This document shows, piece by piece, positions 1 through 6,985 of a DNA stretch of 16,748 nt. The notes under the pieces are model-generated. The model saw nothing but the letters and a program-made list of their open reading frames with translations, was not told where the DNA came from and ran no database searches. A program made the position numbers and the translations under genes. The stretch lies in assembly GCA_034435035.1 (NCBI GenBank), contig DAOTXW010000096.1, forward strand, positions 1-16,748, written 5' to 3'. The first letter of the stretch is position 1; each line of letters starts with the position of its first letter. The DNA is from JAHEME01 sp034435035 (GTDB lineage: Bacteria; Chloroflexota; Anaerolineae; Aggregatilineales; UBA3940).

Positions 1-1122
1 GCGTTTCACACGCCGATGCTGCCTGCTCCGATTGTCGCGCCGGAAGCTGGCGATCAGCCCGAGGAAGTCGATTTCGGCGTTTTCTGGGAGGCCTGGAATA
101 CGATTGAGCGCCGCTTTTACTACGAGCTTCCCAGCGAGGAAGATCGCGTTCGCGGCGCCATCAACGGAATGATCCAGACGCTGGATGACCCGTACACCGG
201 GTACGTTGAGCCTGATGTGGCCCGCATCCTCCGCGAGGACAACACCGGCTCCTTTGAAGGCATCGGCGCCTACGTCGAGGAAGCTCCCGATGGCGGTGTA
301 TTCATCGTCCGGGTCTTTGAAGGCGGGCCGGCTGATCGGGCCGGGCTTCGCGCCGAGGACATCGTGATCGCGGTAGACGGCCAGGATATCACCGGAAACA
401 TCCTTAATGAGTCCCTGCTGTTGATACGTGGCCCGGCAGGAACGGATGTCACGCTGACAATCATACGGGAGGGGGTCGAGGAGCCTTTTGACCTGACAAT
501 CACCCGGGCGCGCATCGACATCCCCACCATAGAGTCCCGTATGCTCGAGGGCAACATCGGCTATGTAGCCCTGTTTGAGTTTAATTCGCAGTCCAGTCAG
601 CGTCTGAAGGACGCAGTGGAAGCGCTGACCGACCAGGGAGCGAAAAGCCTGATCTTTGACCTGCGTGGTAACCCCGGTGGTTTCCTGGATGAAGCCGTTA
701 CCATCGCTGACCTCTTCCTGGATGACGGGGTCGTGCTAATCCAGCGCGACGTCGATGGCAATGTACGTGAGCATACATCCGACAGCGGAGACCTGGCAGA
801 AGATATCCCCCTTGTGGTGCTGATCAACCGCGGCAGCGCCAGCGCGTCTGAGATCGTGGCAGGGGCGATCAAGGAGCGTGGGCGCGGTACATTGATCGGT
901 GAGACTTCATTTGGCAAGGGAAGTGTTCAGCTGTTGTTCGACCTTTCAGACGGGTCGCAGCTACGGGTCACCTACGCCAACTGGTATACGCCTGACGACA
1001 ACTCCATCACGGGAGCCGGTATTGAGCCGGATATCTTCATTGAGACCCCACCTGAGCCACCGGCGGATGGAAGCGACCCGCAGCTGGAACGAGCAGTTGA
1101 GCTACTCCTGACAGGGCAGTAG
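1..1122 (+). CDS. S41 family C-terminal processing peptidase, 5'-truncated by window edge
   Basis: This is a periplasmic or secreted serine protease of the CtpA/Prc type, which cuts proteins near their C-termini. The frame is open to base 1, so the ATG at 16 is probably internal and the signal peptide or anchor lies outside the window. Numbered from that ATG, residues about 20-75 form the usual helical N-terminal region with the family pattern around LDDPYTGYVEP. Residues about 78-163 are a PDZ domain (GIGAYVE, then GPADRAGLRAEDIVIAVDG). Residues about 175-345 are the peptidase core. The catalytic Ser is S276 in GSASASE, the general base is K301 in FGKGSVQ (25 residues later, the family spacing) and Q305 matches the third active-site position. 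All key residues are present, so the enzyme should be active. Its TAG stop directly abuts the smpB ATG with no intergenic base, suggesting co-transcription. The family call is firm; the substrate is unknown. Confidence 0.95.
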   Translation, partial: AFHTPMLPAPIVAPEAGDQPEEVDFGVFWEAWNTIERRFYYELPSEEDRVRGAINGMIQTLDDPYTGYVEPDVARILREDNTGSFEGIGAYVEEAPDGGVFIVRVFEGGPADRAGLRAEDIVIAVDGQDITGNILNESLLLIRGPAGTDVTLTIIREGVEEPFDLTITRARIDIPTIESRMLEGNIGYVALFEFNSQSSQRLKDAVEALTDQGAKSLIFDLRGNPGGFLDEAVTIADLFLDDGVVLIQRDVDGNVREHTSDSGDLAEDIPLVVLINRGSASASEIVAGAIKERGRGTLIGETSFGKGSVQLLFDLSDGSQLRVTYANWYTPDDNSITGAGIEPDIFIETPPEPPADGSDPQLERAVELLLTGQ

Positions 1123-1584
1123 ATGGCTGAGGACAGCATCAAAATCATCGCCACCAATCGAAAGGCGAGACACGAATATACCATCGAGGATACGCTGGAG
1201 GCAGGGCTGGTGCTGACTGGCACGGAGATCAAGTCGATCCGTGCCGGTCGCGCCAATATCCAGGAGGCCTACGTGGTGGTGCTTGAAGGGGAACTGTGGG
1301 TGCTCAACATGCATATCTCTCTCTACGACCCCGGGCACAAGGAGAACCATGAGCCGTTGCGCCCTCGTAAGCTCCTGATGCATCGGCGTGAGATCAACCG
1401 CTGGGCCGATCAGGTGCAGCAGCGCGGCTACACCCTGATCCCCCTGCGCCTGTATCTGCGCCGGGGGCGCGCCAAGCTGGAGGTGGCGCTTGCCCGCGGC
1501 AAGAAGCTGTACGATAAACGTCAGTCAATTTCCGAGCGCGAGACCAGGCGCCACATCGACCGGGAGTTGAAGACAAGGAGATAG
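1123..1584 (+). CDS. smpB: SsrA-binding protein SmpB
   Basis: SmpB binds tmRNA and the ribosomal decoding centre during trans-translation, which rescues stalled ribosomes. The 153-residue length is typical. The OB-fold signature TGTEIKSIRAGRANIQEAY lies at residues 32-50, the block LRPRKLLMHRREI at 79-91, and the basic C-terminal tail starts with GKKLYDKR at 126-133, the conserved segment that inserts into the mRNA channel. The ATG begins immediately after the TAG of the upstream protease and no good Shine-Dalgarno is visible (only a weak ACAGGG), so translation probably depends on coupling to the protease gene. The tmRNA gene, which often lies next to smpB, is not in the following 233 bases. 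Confidence 0.97.
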   Translation: MAEDSIKIIATNRKARHEYTIEDTLEAGLVLTGTEIKSIRAGRANIQEAYVVVLEGELWVLNMHISLYDPGHKENHEPLRPRKLLMHRREINRWADQVQQRGYTLIPLRLYLRRGRAKLEVALARGKKLYDKRQSISERETRRHIDRELKTRR

Positions 1585-1742
1585 CTGGCAGCAGCAGGGT
1601 GTTATGGTAACGAAATCCCTGTTTCGCTGGACCATCACAACCCGGTTTCGGTATTGACCTGTCTGACGCGAAGCGGCTGGATGCAACATTCTCCCCGGTT
1701 TCAGGGGCGATGCGGACAATTCCGACCAGATTCAAGCATGAT

Positions 1743-1772
1743 TTCGCACCGCGCCTTACATCGCGCTATACT
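1743..1772 (+). promoter_or_regulatory. candidate sigma70-type promoter of the cox operon
   Basis: A TATACT box at 1767-1772 (5 of 6 to TATAAT) is preceded 18 bases upstream by TTCGCA at 1743-1748 (TTxxCA, 4 of 6). It lies about 45 bases before the coxB ATG in the 233-base gap after smpB. The rest of the gap, from 1585, shows no gene. The call rests on motif matching only. Confidence 0.4.
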
Positions 1773-1817
1773 ACGACTATGCAGAACTAGCACCTGGCCT
1801 GATCAGGAAACTTCTGG

Positions 1818-2882
1818 ATGAAAGCAAACCGACTAAACACTCTACCTCGCAAGCTGGCGCGCTGGGTCGCTACCGGGTTGGGGCTCCTAGTAGTCGCGCT
1901 GGCGGCCCCTCTGCCAGCTCTCGCTTCCCCCCCCTCCCCTCTGCTCCCTGGCTCTGAAAGGGCAGGCCAGATTGCTGGCCTGTTTTACATCGTGTTGGGT
2001 ATCGCAGTGGTTGTCTTCGTAATCGTTGAGGCGCTGCTGATATTTGCGGTCATACGCTACCGCCGCCGTCACGACGACGATGAGCCTGAGCAGGTCCACG
2101 GCAATACCACTATGGAGATCGTGTGGACTGTGGTGCCCAGCCTGATCATGGTGCTCCTCTTCTGGCTTACCCTGAGGACTCTGCAGGCGCAGAGGGACAC
2201 ACCCCCTGATGCCATGCAGGTCGAGGTGGTGGGTCATCAGTGGTTCTGGGAGTTCCGATACGATAGCGGCGTGATTGTCACTGACTATCTGCGCATCCCG
2301 GCCGGCACGCCCGTCGAACTGGTGATTACATCGAAGGATGTCATCCACAGCTTCTGGGTGCCGCAGCTTGGCGGCAAGATGGATGCCATCCCCGGCCACA
2401 CCAATACGACCTGGTTCGAAGCCGATCGGCCAGGCGTGTATCCAGGTCAGTGCGCGGAGTTCTGTGGCCTTGAGCACTATGCGATGCTCTTCGACGTTGA
2501 GGCAATGCCGCCGGATGAATTTGACACCTGGATGGCAGAAGAGGTAGCGAGTCTCGGAGAGGTAGTCGGCCAGGAAGTGCCGGACATGGCCACTGTCGCT
2601 CCCGGTGACGCGGCAGCAGGCGAGCAGCTCTTCCTGAATCTGGGCTGTACGTCATGCCACTCTCTAGATGGATCACCGCTGGTCGGGCCGAGCCTGCTCG
2701 GAGTGGGCGCGCGGGCGGGAGTGCGCAAGGAAGGCTATTCAGCCGAGCAGTACTTTGCTGAATCCCTCGTCAAGCCTTGCGAATATGTAGTAGAAGGCTT
2801 CACGTGTGTGATGCCCAGTTTTGGGGACCGACTGACCCAGGATGATATCGCCAATCTGGCCGCCTATCTGTTGGAGCAGTAG
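1818..2882 (+). CDS. coxB: cytochrome c oxidase subunit II fused to cytochrome c (caa3 type)
   Basis: Subunit II accepts electrons through its CuA centre and passes them to heme a in subunit I; in caa3 oxidases a fused C-terminal cytochrome c delivers them. The 354-residue protein has a basic N-terminus with a hydrophobic signal (about 15-37), two membrane helices (about 52-80 and 100-120), and a cupredoxin domain (about 132-240). CuA ligands are H177, C212, E214, C216, H220 and M223 in the GQCAEFCGLEH motif. The C-terminal domain (about 262-354) has the heme c motif CTSCH at 277-281 and a likely axial Met at M332 (VMPSF). Two extra cysteines, C321 and C330, flank that Met loop and might form a disulfide. 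AGGAAA at 1805-1810 lies 7 bases before the ATG. It is the first gene of the cox operon. All redox ligands are intact. Confidence 0.97.
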   Translation: MKANRLNTLPRKLARWVATGLGLLVVALAAPLPALASPPSPLLPGSERAGQIAGLFYIVLGIAVVVFVIVEALLIFAVIRYRRRHDDDEPEQVHGNTTMEIVWTVVPSLIMVLLFWLTLRTLQAQRDTPPDAMQVEVVGHQWFWEFRYDSGVIVTDYLRIPAGTPVELVITSKDVIHSFWVPQLGGKMDAIPGHTNTTWFEADRPGVYPGQCAEFCGLEHYAMLFDVEAMPPDEFDTWMAEEVASLGEVVGQEVPDMATVAPGDAAAGEQLFLNLGCTSCHSLDGSPLVGPSLLGVGARAGVRKEGYSAEQYFAESLVKPCEYVVEGFTCVMPSFGDRLTQDDIANLAAYLLEQ

Positions 2883-2923
2883 CGCGGACCGTGATCGGAA
2901 CGAGAGGGAAGGCTCGCTAAGCA

Positions 2924-4561
2924 ATGGCTACCACAACTTATCCAGAGACTACGGCTGTCGAACCGCGGGGAATTGCTGCCTGGCTCACCACCGTTGATCA
3001 TAAGCGGATCGGGATCCTCTACACGGTCACCGCTTTCATCTTCTTCGCACTGGGCGGTCTGCTGGCGCTCCTCATCCGGCTTGAGCTAGCCCTGCCGGGC
3101 GGGCAGATGCTGACTGCACAGCAGTACGAACGTATCTTCACTATGCACGGGACGACCATGGTCTTCCTGTTTGTCATCCCGCTGCTTACGGGGCTTGGCA
3201 ACTACTTCATGCCGCTGCAGATCGGCGCGCGAGACATGGCCTTTCCGCGGCTGAATGCGCTCAGTTACTGGCTGTACCTCTTCGGCGGCCTGGTTCTGTA
3301 CTCAACCTGGCTGGCGCCGGGCGGTGCGCCCGCGGTCGGGTGGACTGGCTACGCGCCGCTTTCCAACGCCGTTTTCTCACCCGGCATTGGTGTGGACCTG
3401 TGGGGGCTGTCCATGGTAATTGTGGGCATCTCCTCGACGGTGGGGTCTGTCAACTTCATCACCACGGCGCTCAACATGCGGGCGCCTGGCATGACCCTGT
3501 GGAAAATGCCGCTCTTCACCTGGAGCATGCTGGTTACCGCGTTCATGCTGCTGTTGGCAACCCCGATGCTGACGGGCGCACTGGTCATGCTGACGGCCGA
3601 CCGCAACCTTGCAACACAGTTCTTCCAGGCTCAAGGGGGTAACCCCATTCTCTGGCAGCATCTGTTCTGGTTCTTTGGTCACCCCGAAGTCTATATCATG
3701 GTACTTCCGACCATGGGAATCGTCTCCGAGGTGCTGCCTGTGTTCTCCCGCAAGCCGATCTTCGGCTACAGCGCCATCGTGTGGTCAACCATTGCCATCG
3801 GCGTACTGGGATTTGCCACCTGGGCGCACCATATGTTCACCACGGGCCTGTCGCCGGTACTTCAGGCATTCTTTGTCCTATCCACAATGACCATCGCTGT
3901 GCCCACCGGGGTGAAGATGTTCAACTGGATCTTCACTATGATAGGGGGCTCGATCCGGTTGGATACCCCGCTGCTCTATTGCCTGGGCTTCCTCAGCATG
4001 TTTCTGATCGGCGGCATCAGCGGAGTCTTCCAGGCCGTCCTGCCCATTGATACTCAGGTACACGACACTTACTGGGTAGTCGCCCACTTCCATTATGTGT
4101 TGTTCGGCGGCACCGTCTTCGGCATCTTCGCCGGGCTTTTCTATTGGATACCGAAGATGGCAGGCTGGAAGCTCGGCGAGAAGCTTGGCAAGCTTCAATT
4201 CTGGATCATGTTCGTGGGGTTCAACCTGACGTTCTTCCCGATGCATTTCCTGGGACTGCTGGGGATGCCCCGGCGTTACTATGACTATCCCGCCGAGCGC
4301 GGGTGGACGGGATACAACTTCGCGGCGACGGTCGGGGCATTCCTGATCGCAACAGCAGTGCTGGTGTTCCTGGTCAACTTCTTTGCCAGCGCTGCGCGCA
4401 AGACAGCCGCGAAAGACGACCCCTGGGAAGGCAATACCCTCGAGTGGGCCACTACATCGCCGCCTCCACCCTACAATTTTGAGAAGATCCCGGTTGTCGA
4501 GAGCCTGCGCCCTGTTCGTGACGCACGCCTGCGCATGGGCTCAAGCGCTTCTCAGGATTAG
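2924..4561 (+). CDS. coxA: cytochrome c oxidase subunit I (A-type heme-copper oxidase)
   Basis: This is the catalytic subunit, which reduces O2 to water at the heme a3-CuB site and pumps protons across the inner membrane. At 545 residues it is normal length with about twelve hydrophobic helices. Visible ligands by family alignment are H75 (MHGTTM) and H390 for low-spin heme a, H253, H302 and H303 for CuB, and H388 for heme a3. Y257 in GHPEVY is the tyrosine cross-linked to H253. E255 in the same motif, plus D104 and N111 in the DMAFPRLN segment, indicate a D-channel. K331 (TGVKMFNW) marks the K-channel. Together these make it an A1-type oxidase. The gene starts 41 bases after coxB behind a purine-rich AGGGAAGG at 2905-2912, somewhat far from the ATG. 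No residue appears to be missing. Confidence 0.98.
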   Translation: MATTTYPETTAVEPRGIAAWLTTVDHKRIGILYTVTAFIFFALGGLLALLIRLELALPGGQMLTAQQYERIFTMHGTTMVFLFVIPLLTGLGNYFMPLQIGARDMAFPRLNALSYWLYLFGGLVLYSTWLAPGGAPAVGWTGYAPLSNAVFSPGIGVDLWGLSMVIVGISSTVGSVNFITTALNMRAPGMTLWKMPLFTWSMLVTAFMLLLATPMLTGALVMLTADRNLATQFFQAQGGNPILWQHLFWFFGHPEVYIMVLPTMGIVSEVLPVFSRKPIFGYSAIVWSTIAIGVLGFATWAHHMFTTGLSPVLQAFFVLSTMTIAVPTGVKMFNWIFTMIGGSIRLDTPLLYCLGFLSMFLIGGISGVFQAVLPIDTQVHDTYWVVAHFHYVLFGGTVFGIFAGLFYWIPKMAGWKLGEKLGKLQFWIMFVGFNLTFFPMHFLGLLGMPRRYYDYPAERGWTGYNFAATVGAFLIATAVLVFLVNFFASAARKTAAKDDPWEGNTLEWATTSPPPPYNFEKIPVVESLRPVRDARLRMGSSASQD

Positions 4562-4573
4562 CAGGAGACCCTG

Positions 4574-4753
4574 ATGGAACATCAAACTCATGGACATGAA
4601 CAGATCCATTTGCCATCCCCCAGCATCGCGCCGTTCATTGTGGGGGCAGGCATCACCCTGACCCTGGTGGGCATCCTGTCACTATCATTGCTGATCATCG
4701 GGCTGGTGACTCTCGGGATTGGCATCGCCATGTGGGTTTCCAATCGGGGCTGA
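4574..4753 (+). CDS. small single-helix cytochrome c oxidase subunit (59 aa)
   Basis: This 59-codon gene sits between coxA and coxC. The ATG is preceded by AGGAGA at 4563-4568 with a 5-base spacer, an excellent ribosome binding site, and it starts 12 bases after the coxA stop. The product has a His-rich polar N-terminus (MEHQTHGHEQIH), then LPSPS, then a long hydrophobic stretch from about residue 18 to 54, and ends in SNRG. The LPSPSxxPF motif leading into a membrane helix resembles the small auxiliary subunits and subunit extensions of caa3/aa3 oxidases in Gram-positive, Deinococcus and Chloroflexota-type operons (general family knowledge). Position, ribosome binding site and hydrophobicity support a real oxidase subunit; the exact family name is uncertain. 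Its short length makes it easy to miss in automated annotation. Confidence 0.8.
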   Translation: MEHQTHGHEQIHLPSPSIAPFIVGAGITLTLVGILSLSLLIIGLVTLGIGIAMWVSNRG

Positions 4754-4798
4754 CCCTGACTCGAGCCCGCCCCACCAGAGAGCTGCCATCTCCGTCCG

Positions 4799-4805
4799 AA
4801 GGAGG
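4799..4805 (+). promoter_or_regulatory. Shine-Dalgarno that sets the coxC start at TTG 4812
   Basis: AAGGAGG at 4799-4805 is a perfect anti-SD complement, 6 bases before an in-frame TTG at 4812. The upstream in-frame ATG at 4719 lies inside the preceding 59-codon gene, has no such site, and would add a polar Pro/Arg-rich stretch with no family counterpart. Confidence 0.75.
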
Positions 4806-4811
4806 CCTTCG

Positions 4812-5618
4812 TTGGATCTGGAACCAGGAGTGATCTTTGGGATCGTTGCAGGTGCCGCGTTTGCTCTGATTGCAGGTACCGGGATCGCCATTGCAGCCGG
4901 GCTGTACACAGCGGATCGCGCTATGCGGGCAACCCGGGGCAGCCCAGCCGGCGCCTATGAGCCCAGCCCCCAGCCGGAGCCGCGCCGGGTCATTGCCGCC
5001 GTATTGCCTGGCCCCTCGCCGGTCACCCGGGTGATTGCCGCAAGCGGCGAGGTGGAGGCTGCGCCCTCGCTTGGGCTGCCGCACATCAAGCTTGGCATGT
5101 GGGTATTCCTGGCATCTGAAGTTCTGTTCTTCAGTTCGCTGATCCTGTCTTTCCTGTTCTTTCGCACGACCGGCAGCATCACACGTGTCGACACCGGGCA
5201 CCTCAATGTGCCCCTGACGGCGCTCAACACCTTCCTGCTGCTCAGCAGCAGCTTCACCGTCGTGCAGGCATTTGATGCGATCCAGGATGCAAAGGCTGGA
5301 CGTTTCCAGGGTATGCTCCTGGCGACCCTGGTACTCGGCGCGATCTTTGTAAGTATTCAGGCGTTCGAATGGAATGCGCTGTTCCGCGAAGGGATCACGC
5401 CGACTGCCGATGTCTTCGGCACCGTCTTCTTTGTGCTGACCGGGTTCCACGGAATGCACGTGATCGTTGGCCTGCTGTGGCTGATCGGCTTGTTGATCGC
5501 CGCAGCCCGGGGCAGTTTCTCGGCAGCCGCAAATCTGGGAGTGGAAATCTTCGGCCTGTACTGGCACTTTGTCGATATCGTTTGGATCGTGCTTTTCACG
5601 ATCATCTACCTGATCTAG
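4812..5618 (+). CDS. coxC: cytochrome c oxidase subunit III with an extra N-terminal membrane helix
   Basis: Subunit III is a membrane scaffold of the oxidase that stabilises subunit I and its proton uptake. Starting at TTG 4812 the protein has 268 residues. Residues about 6-32 form a Gly/Ala-rich membrane helix not normally part of the bacterial five-helix subunit III. A Pro/Arg-rich linker follows to about residue 87. The subunit III core begins at LGMWVFLASEVLFF, with the conserved acidic E103. Other family landmarks are the GFHGMHV motif (His about 213) and YWHFVDIVWI near the C-terminus. The core matches the five-helix form. The next gene, coxD, follows 19 bases after the stop. The N-terminal extension could be a fused auxiliary subunit helix; an ATG at 4719 is an alternative but less likely start. 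Confidence 0.93.
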   Translation: MDLEPGVIFGIVAGAAFALIAGTGIAIAAGLYTADRAMRATRGSPAGAYEPSPQPEPRRVIAAVLPGPSPVTRVIAASGEVEAAPSLGLPHIKLGMWVFLASEVLFFSSLILSFLFFRTTGSITRVDTGHLNVPLTALNTFLLLSSSFTVVQAFDAIQDAKAGRFQGMLLATLVLGAIFVSIQAFEWNALFREGITPTADVFGTVFFVLTGFHGMHVIVGLLWLIGLLIAAARGSFSAAANLGVEIFGLYWHFVDIVWIVLFTIIYLI

Positions 5619-5625
5619 CAAAAAC

Positions 5626-5632
5626 GAGGTGA
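5626..5632 (+). promoter_or_regulatory. Shine-Dalgarno that sets the coxD start at GTG 5638
   Basis: GAGGTGA at 5626-5632 is a full complement of the 16S tail and lies 5 bases before GTG 5638. The earlier in-frame GTG at 5629 is inside the site itself, so 5638 is the better start. Confidence 0.7.
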
Positions 5633-5637
5633 GAGCG

Positions 5638-5922
5638 GTGGCCCATACAGAGGATTCCGCAGGATCCCACAAACGCCCCAATTACCTGCTGGTCTTCTTC
5701 GGCCTGCTGTTGTTGACACTGGTCGAAGTTGGCATCACCTATATGCCGCTGCCAAATGGCCTCATTGTGGCCAGTTTGCTAGCGTTCATGGTGTTCAAGG
5801 TCGTGCTAGTTGCGATGTTCTACATGCACCTCCGCGTCGACAGCAGGTGGTTTACCTACATCTTCCTGATCCCGCTGCCCTTCGCGGCGCTGATCCTGGC
5901 GGCCCTGCTGATGGGATATTAG
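5638..5922 (+). CDS. coxD: cytochrome c oxidase subunit IV (prokaryotic COX4 type)
   Basis: This is a small accessory membrane subunit of the oxidase. The 94-residue product has a short polar N-terminus and three predicted membrane helices. The first contains LLLLTLVEVGITY, the second VFKVVLVAMFYMHLR and the third FLIPLPFAALILAALLMG. The KxxLVxxFYMHLR pattern at the end of helix two is the hallmark of the prokaryotic subunit IV / CtaF-like family. It is the last gene of the cox operon, 19 bases after coxC, and is followed 37 bases later by an intrinsic terminator. Length and composition are normal for the family. Confidence 0.9.
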   Translation: MAHTEDSAGSHKRPNYLLVFFGLLLLTLVEVGITYMPLPNGLIVASLLAFMVFKVVLVAMFYMHLRVDSRWFTYIFLIPLPFAALILAALLMGY

Positions 5923-5958
5923 CAGGCGCTGCCAGGTCCACGCATGATGGCTCAAGAG

Positions 5959-5988
5959 GCCACCTGTGCCATACAGGTGGCTTTTTTT
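5959..5988 (+). terminator. intrinsic terminator of the cox operon
   Basis: A perfect 9-bp stem (GCCACCTGT at 5959-5967 with ACAGGTGGC at 5973-5981) and 5-base loop are followed directly by seven T (5982-5988). It lies between the convergent coxD and ygfZ genes. The T-tract is on the plus-strand side only, so it mainly serves the cox operon. Confidence 0.93.
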
Positions 5989-5992
5989 AAAC

Positions 5993-6973
5993 TTACTGCG
6001 CACAGGTAAAAGGCAAGTCGCACACAGCCCCGCCTACACGGGATTCCCCGATACGTACTTCGCCACCCGGAGCATCATGCGGCCGCCTGATAACCGCCAG
6101 CGCGATTTGACCACACCCCGGCGAGCTCCCTGCCGAGGTGATCTGGCCGACCCGGCTGCCGCCCACGAACACTGGATCGCCCGACCCAACCGGCCCATCA
6201 GGTCGAATGCCTGCCAGCTGCCGCGTGACCTTGTCATAAGTAGCCTGGCGAGCCAGTACCTCCTGTCCGGTGTAACATCCCTTCGAGGCCGAGACAGCCC
6301 GTTCAAGGCCCACCTCAAACGGCGTGTATTCCTCACTGAGCTCAAAGGCGCCGGGCATCCCACGCTCAATGCGCAGGATCTCCATATCAGCCGAAGAAAG
6401 GGCGCCCATCCCTGCTCGTTGAAGAACCTCGACAATATGGGGCGCAGCCATCCGCGCTGCGATCAAGACCCAGTACTCGCCAGGCGCAGCTGGAGATGCC
6501 AGGATATGGACCGGCTCCCCCCCGATCGCGGCGGACACGATCCGGCCATCCTCGGGGAGAGTCATTGCCGCCACCTTATACATCACGCTGGCGCTCAGCG
6601 GGCCGGCGAGCAGGAGCTGAGCCACATCAACGCTGTGATCTGCAACCGTCACTTTGTCCATGAAGAAGATCTGGCTGCGCAGAAATGCTGCTGTCCGGGC
6701 GGCGCGCCCCGGCACTGTGATAAGCCCCAGTTGTTCGCCCTCGTCGATGACGGTCAGCACATCGCGGATGCGCGCCGCCGGCGTTGTCAGCACCGTCTCC
6801 ACGATACGGTCGGACGCAAGGACGCGCAGATCATTGGTGCTCTGGCGCTGCAGGAAATCGATCCGGTCCGGGCCACCGATCCGGATGTAGCCCGCATCCT
6901 CAACGATACCGACTGCTGCACCATTTCGCGCAGCCAGGTAGGCAGGGCTTTCATTCAGCGGCAATTGGTTCAC
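5993..6973 (-). CDS. ygfZ: YgfZ/GcvT-like folate-binding protein
   Basis: YgfZ-type proteins are tetrahydrofolate-dependent proteins related to aminomethyltransferase that help maintain or assemble certain Fe-S enzymes in the cytoplasm. The 326-residue protein has the GcvT-like N-terminal fold (GYIRIGGPDRIDFLQRQSTND at about 28-48) and the diagnostic motif KGCYTGQE at residues 231-238 with the conserved Cys C233. This motif separates YgfZ from true GcvT. A short C-terminal barrel region follows. The start is a GTG at 6973, 6 bases behind a GGGGAG ribosome binding site. It starts 12 bases after the stop of the DUF1786 gene, so the two are likely one operon. The family is clear; the precise Fe-S clients are unknown. 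Confidence 0.93.
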   Translation of the reverse strand: MNQLPLNESPAYLAARNGAAVGIVEDAGYIRIGGPDRIDFLQRQSTNDLRVLASDRIVETVLTTPAARIRDVLTVIDEGEQLGLITVPGRAARTAAFLRSQIFFMDKVTVADHSVDVAQLLLAGPLSASVMYKVAAMTLPEDGRIVSAAIGGEPVHILASPAAPGEYWVLIAARMAAPHIVEVLQRAGMGALSSADMEILRIERGMPGAFELSEEYTPFEVGLERAVSASKGCYTGQEVLARQATYDKVTRQLAGIRPDGPVGSGDPVFVGGSRVGQITSAGSSPGCGQIALAVIRRPHDAPGGEVRIGESRVGGAVCDLPFTCAQ

Positions 6974-6985
6974 AGCACGCTCCCC

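Noticed and set aside
1585..1817. Possible tmRNA gene after smpB
   Set aside because: The gap is 233 bases, shorter than a typical tmRNA, and shows no tRNA-like ends or tag-coding frame.
4695..5681. Minus-strand open frame of 328 codons across coxC
   Set aside because: Opposite to a clear subunit III gene with a good ribosome binding site; composition is Gln/Asp/His-rich shadow type.
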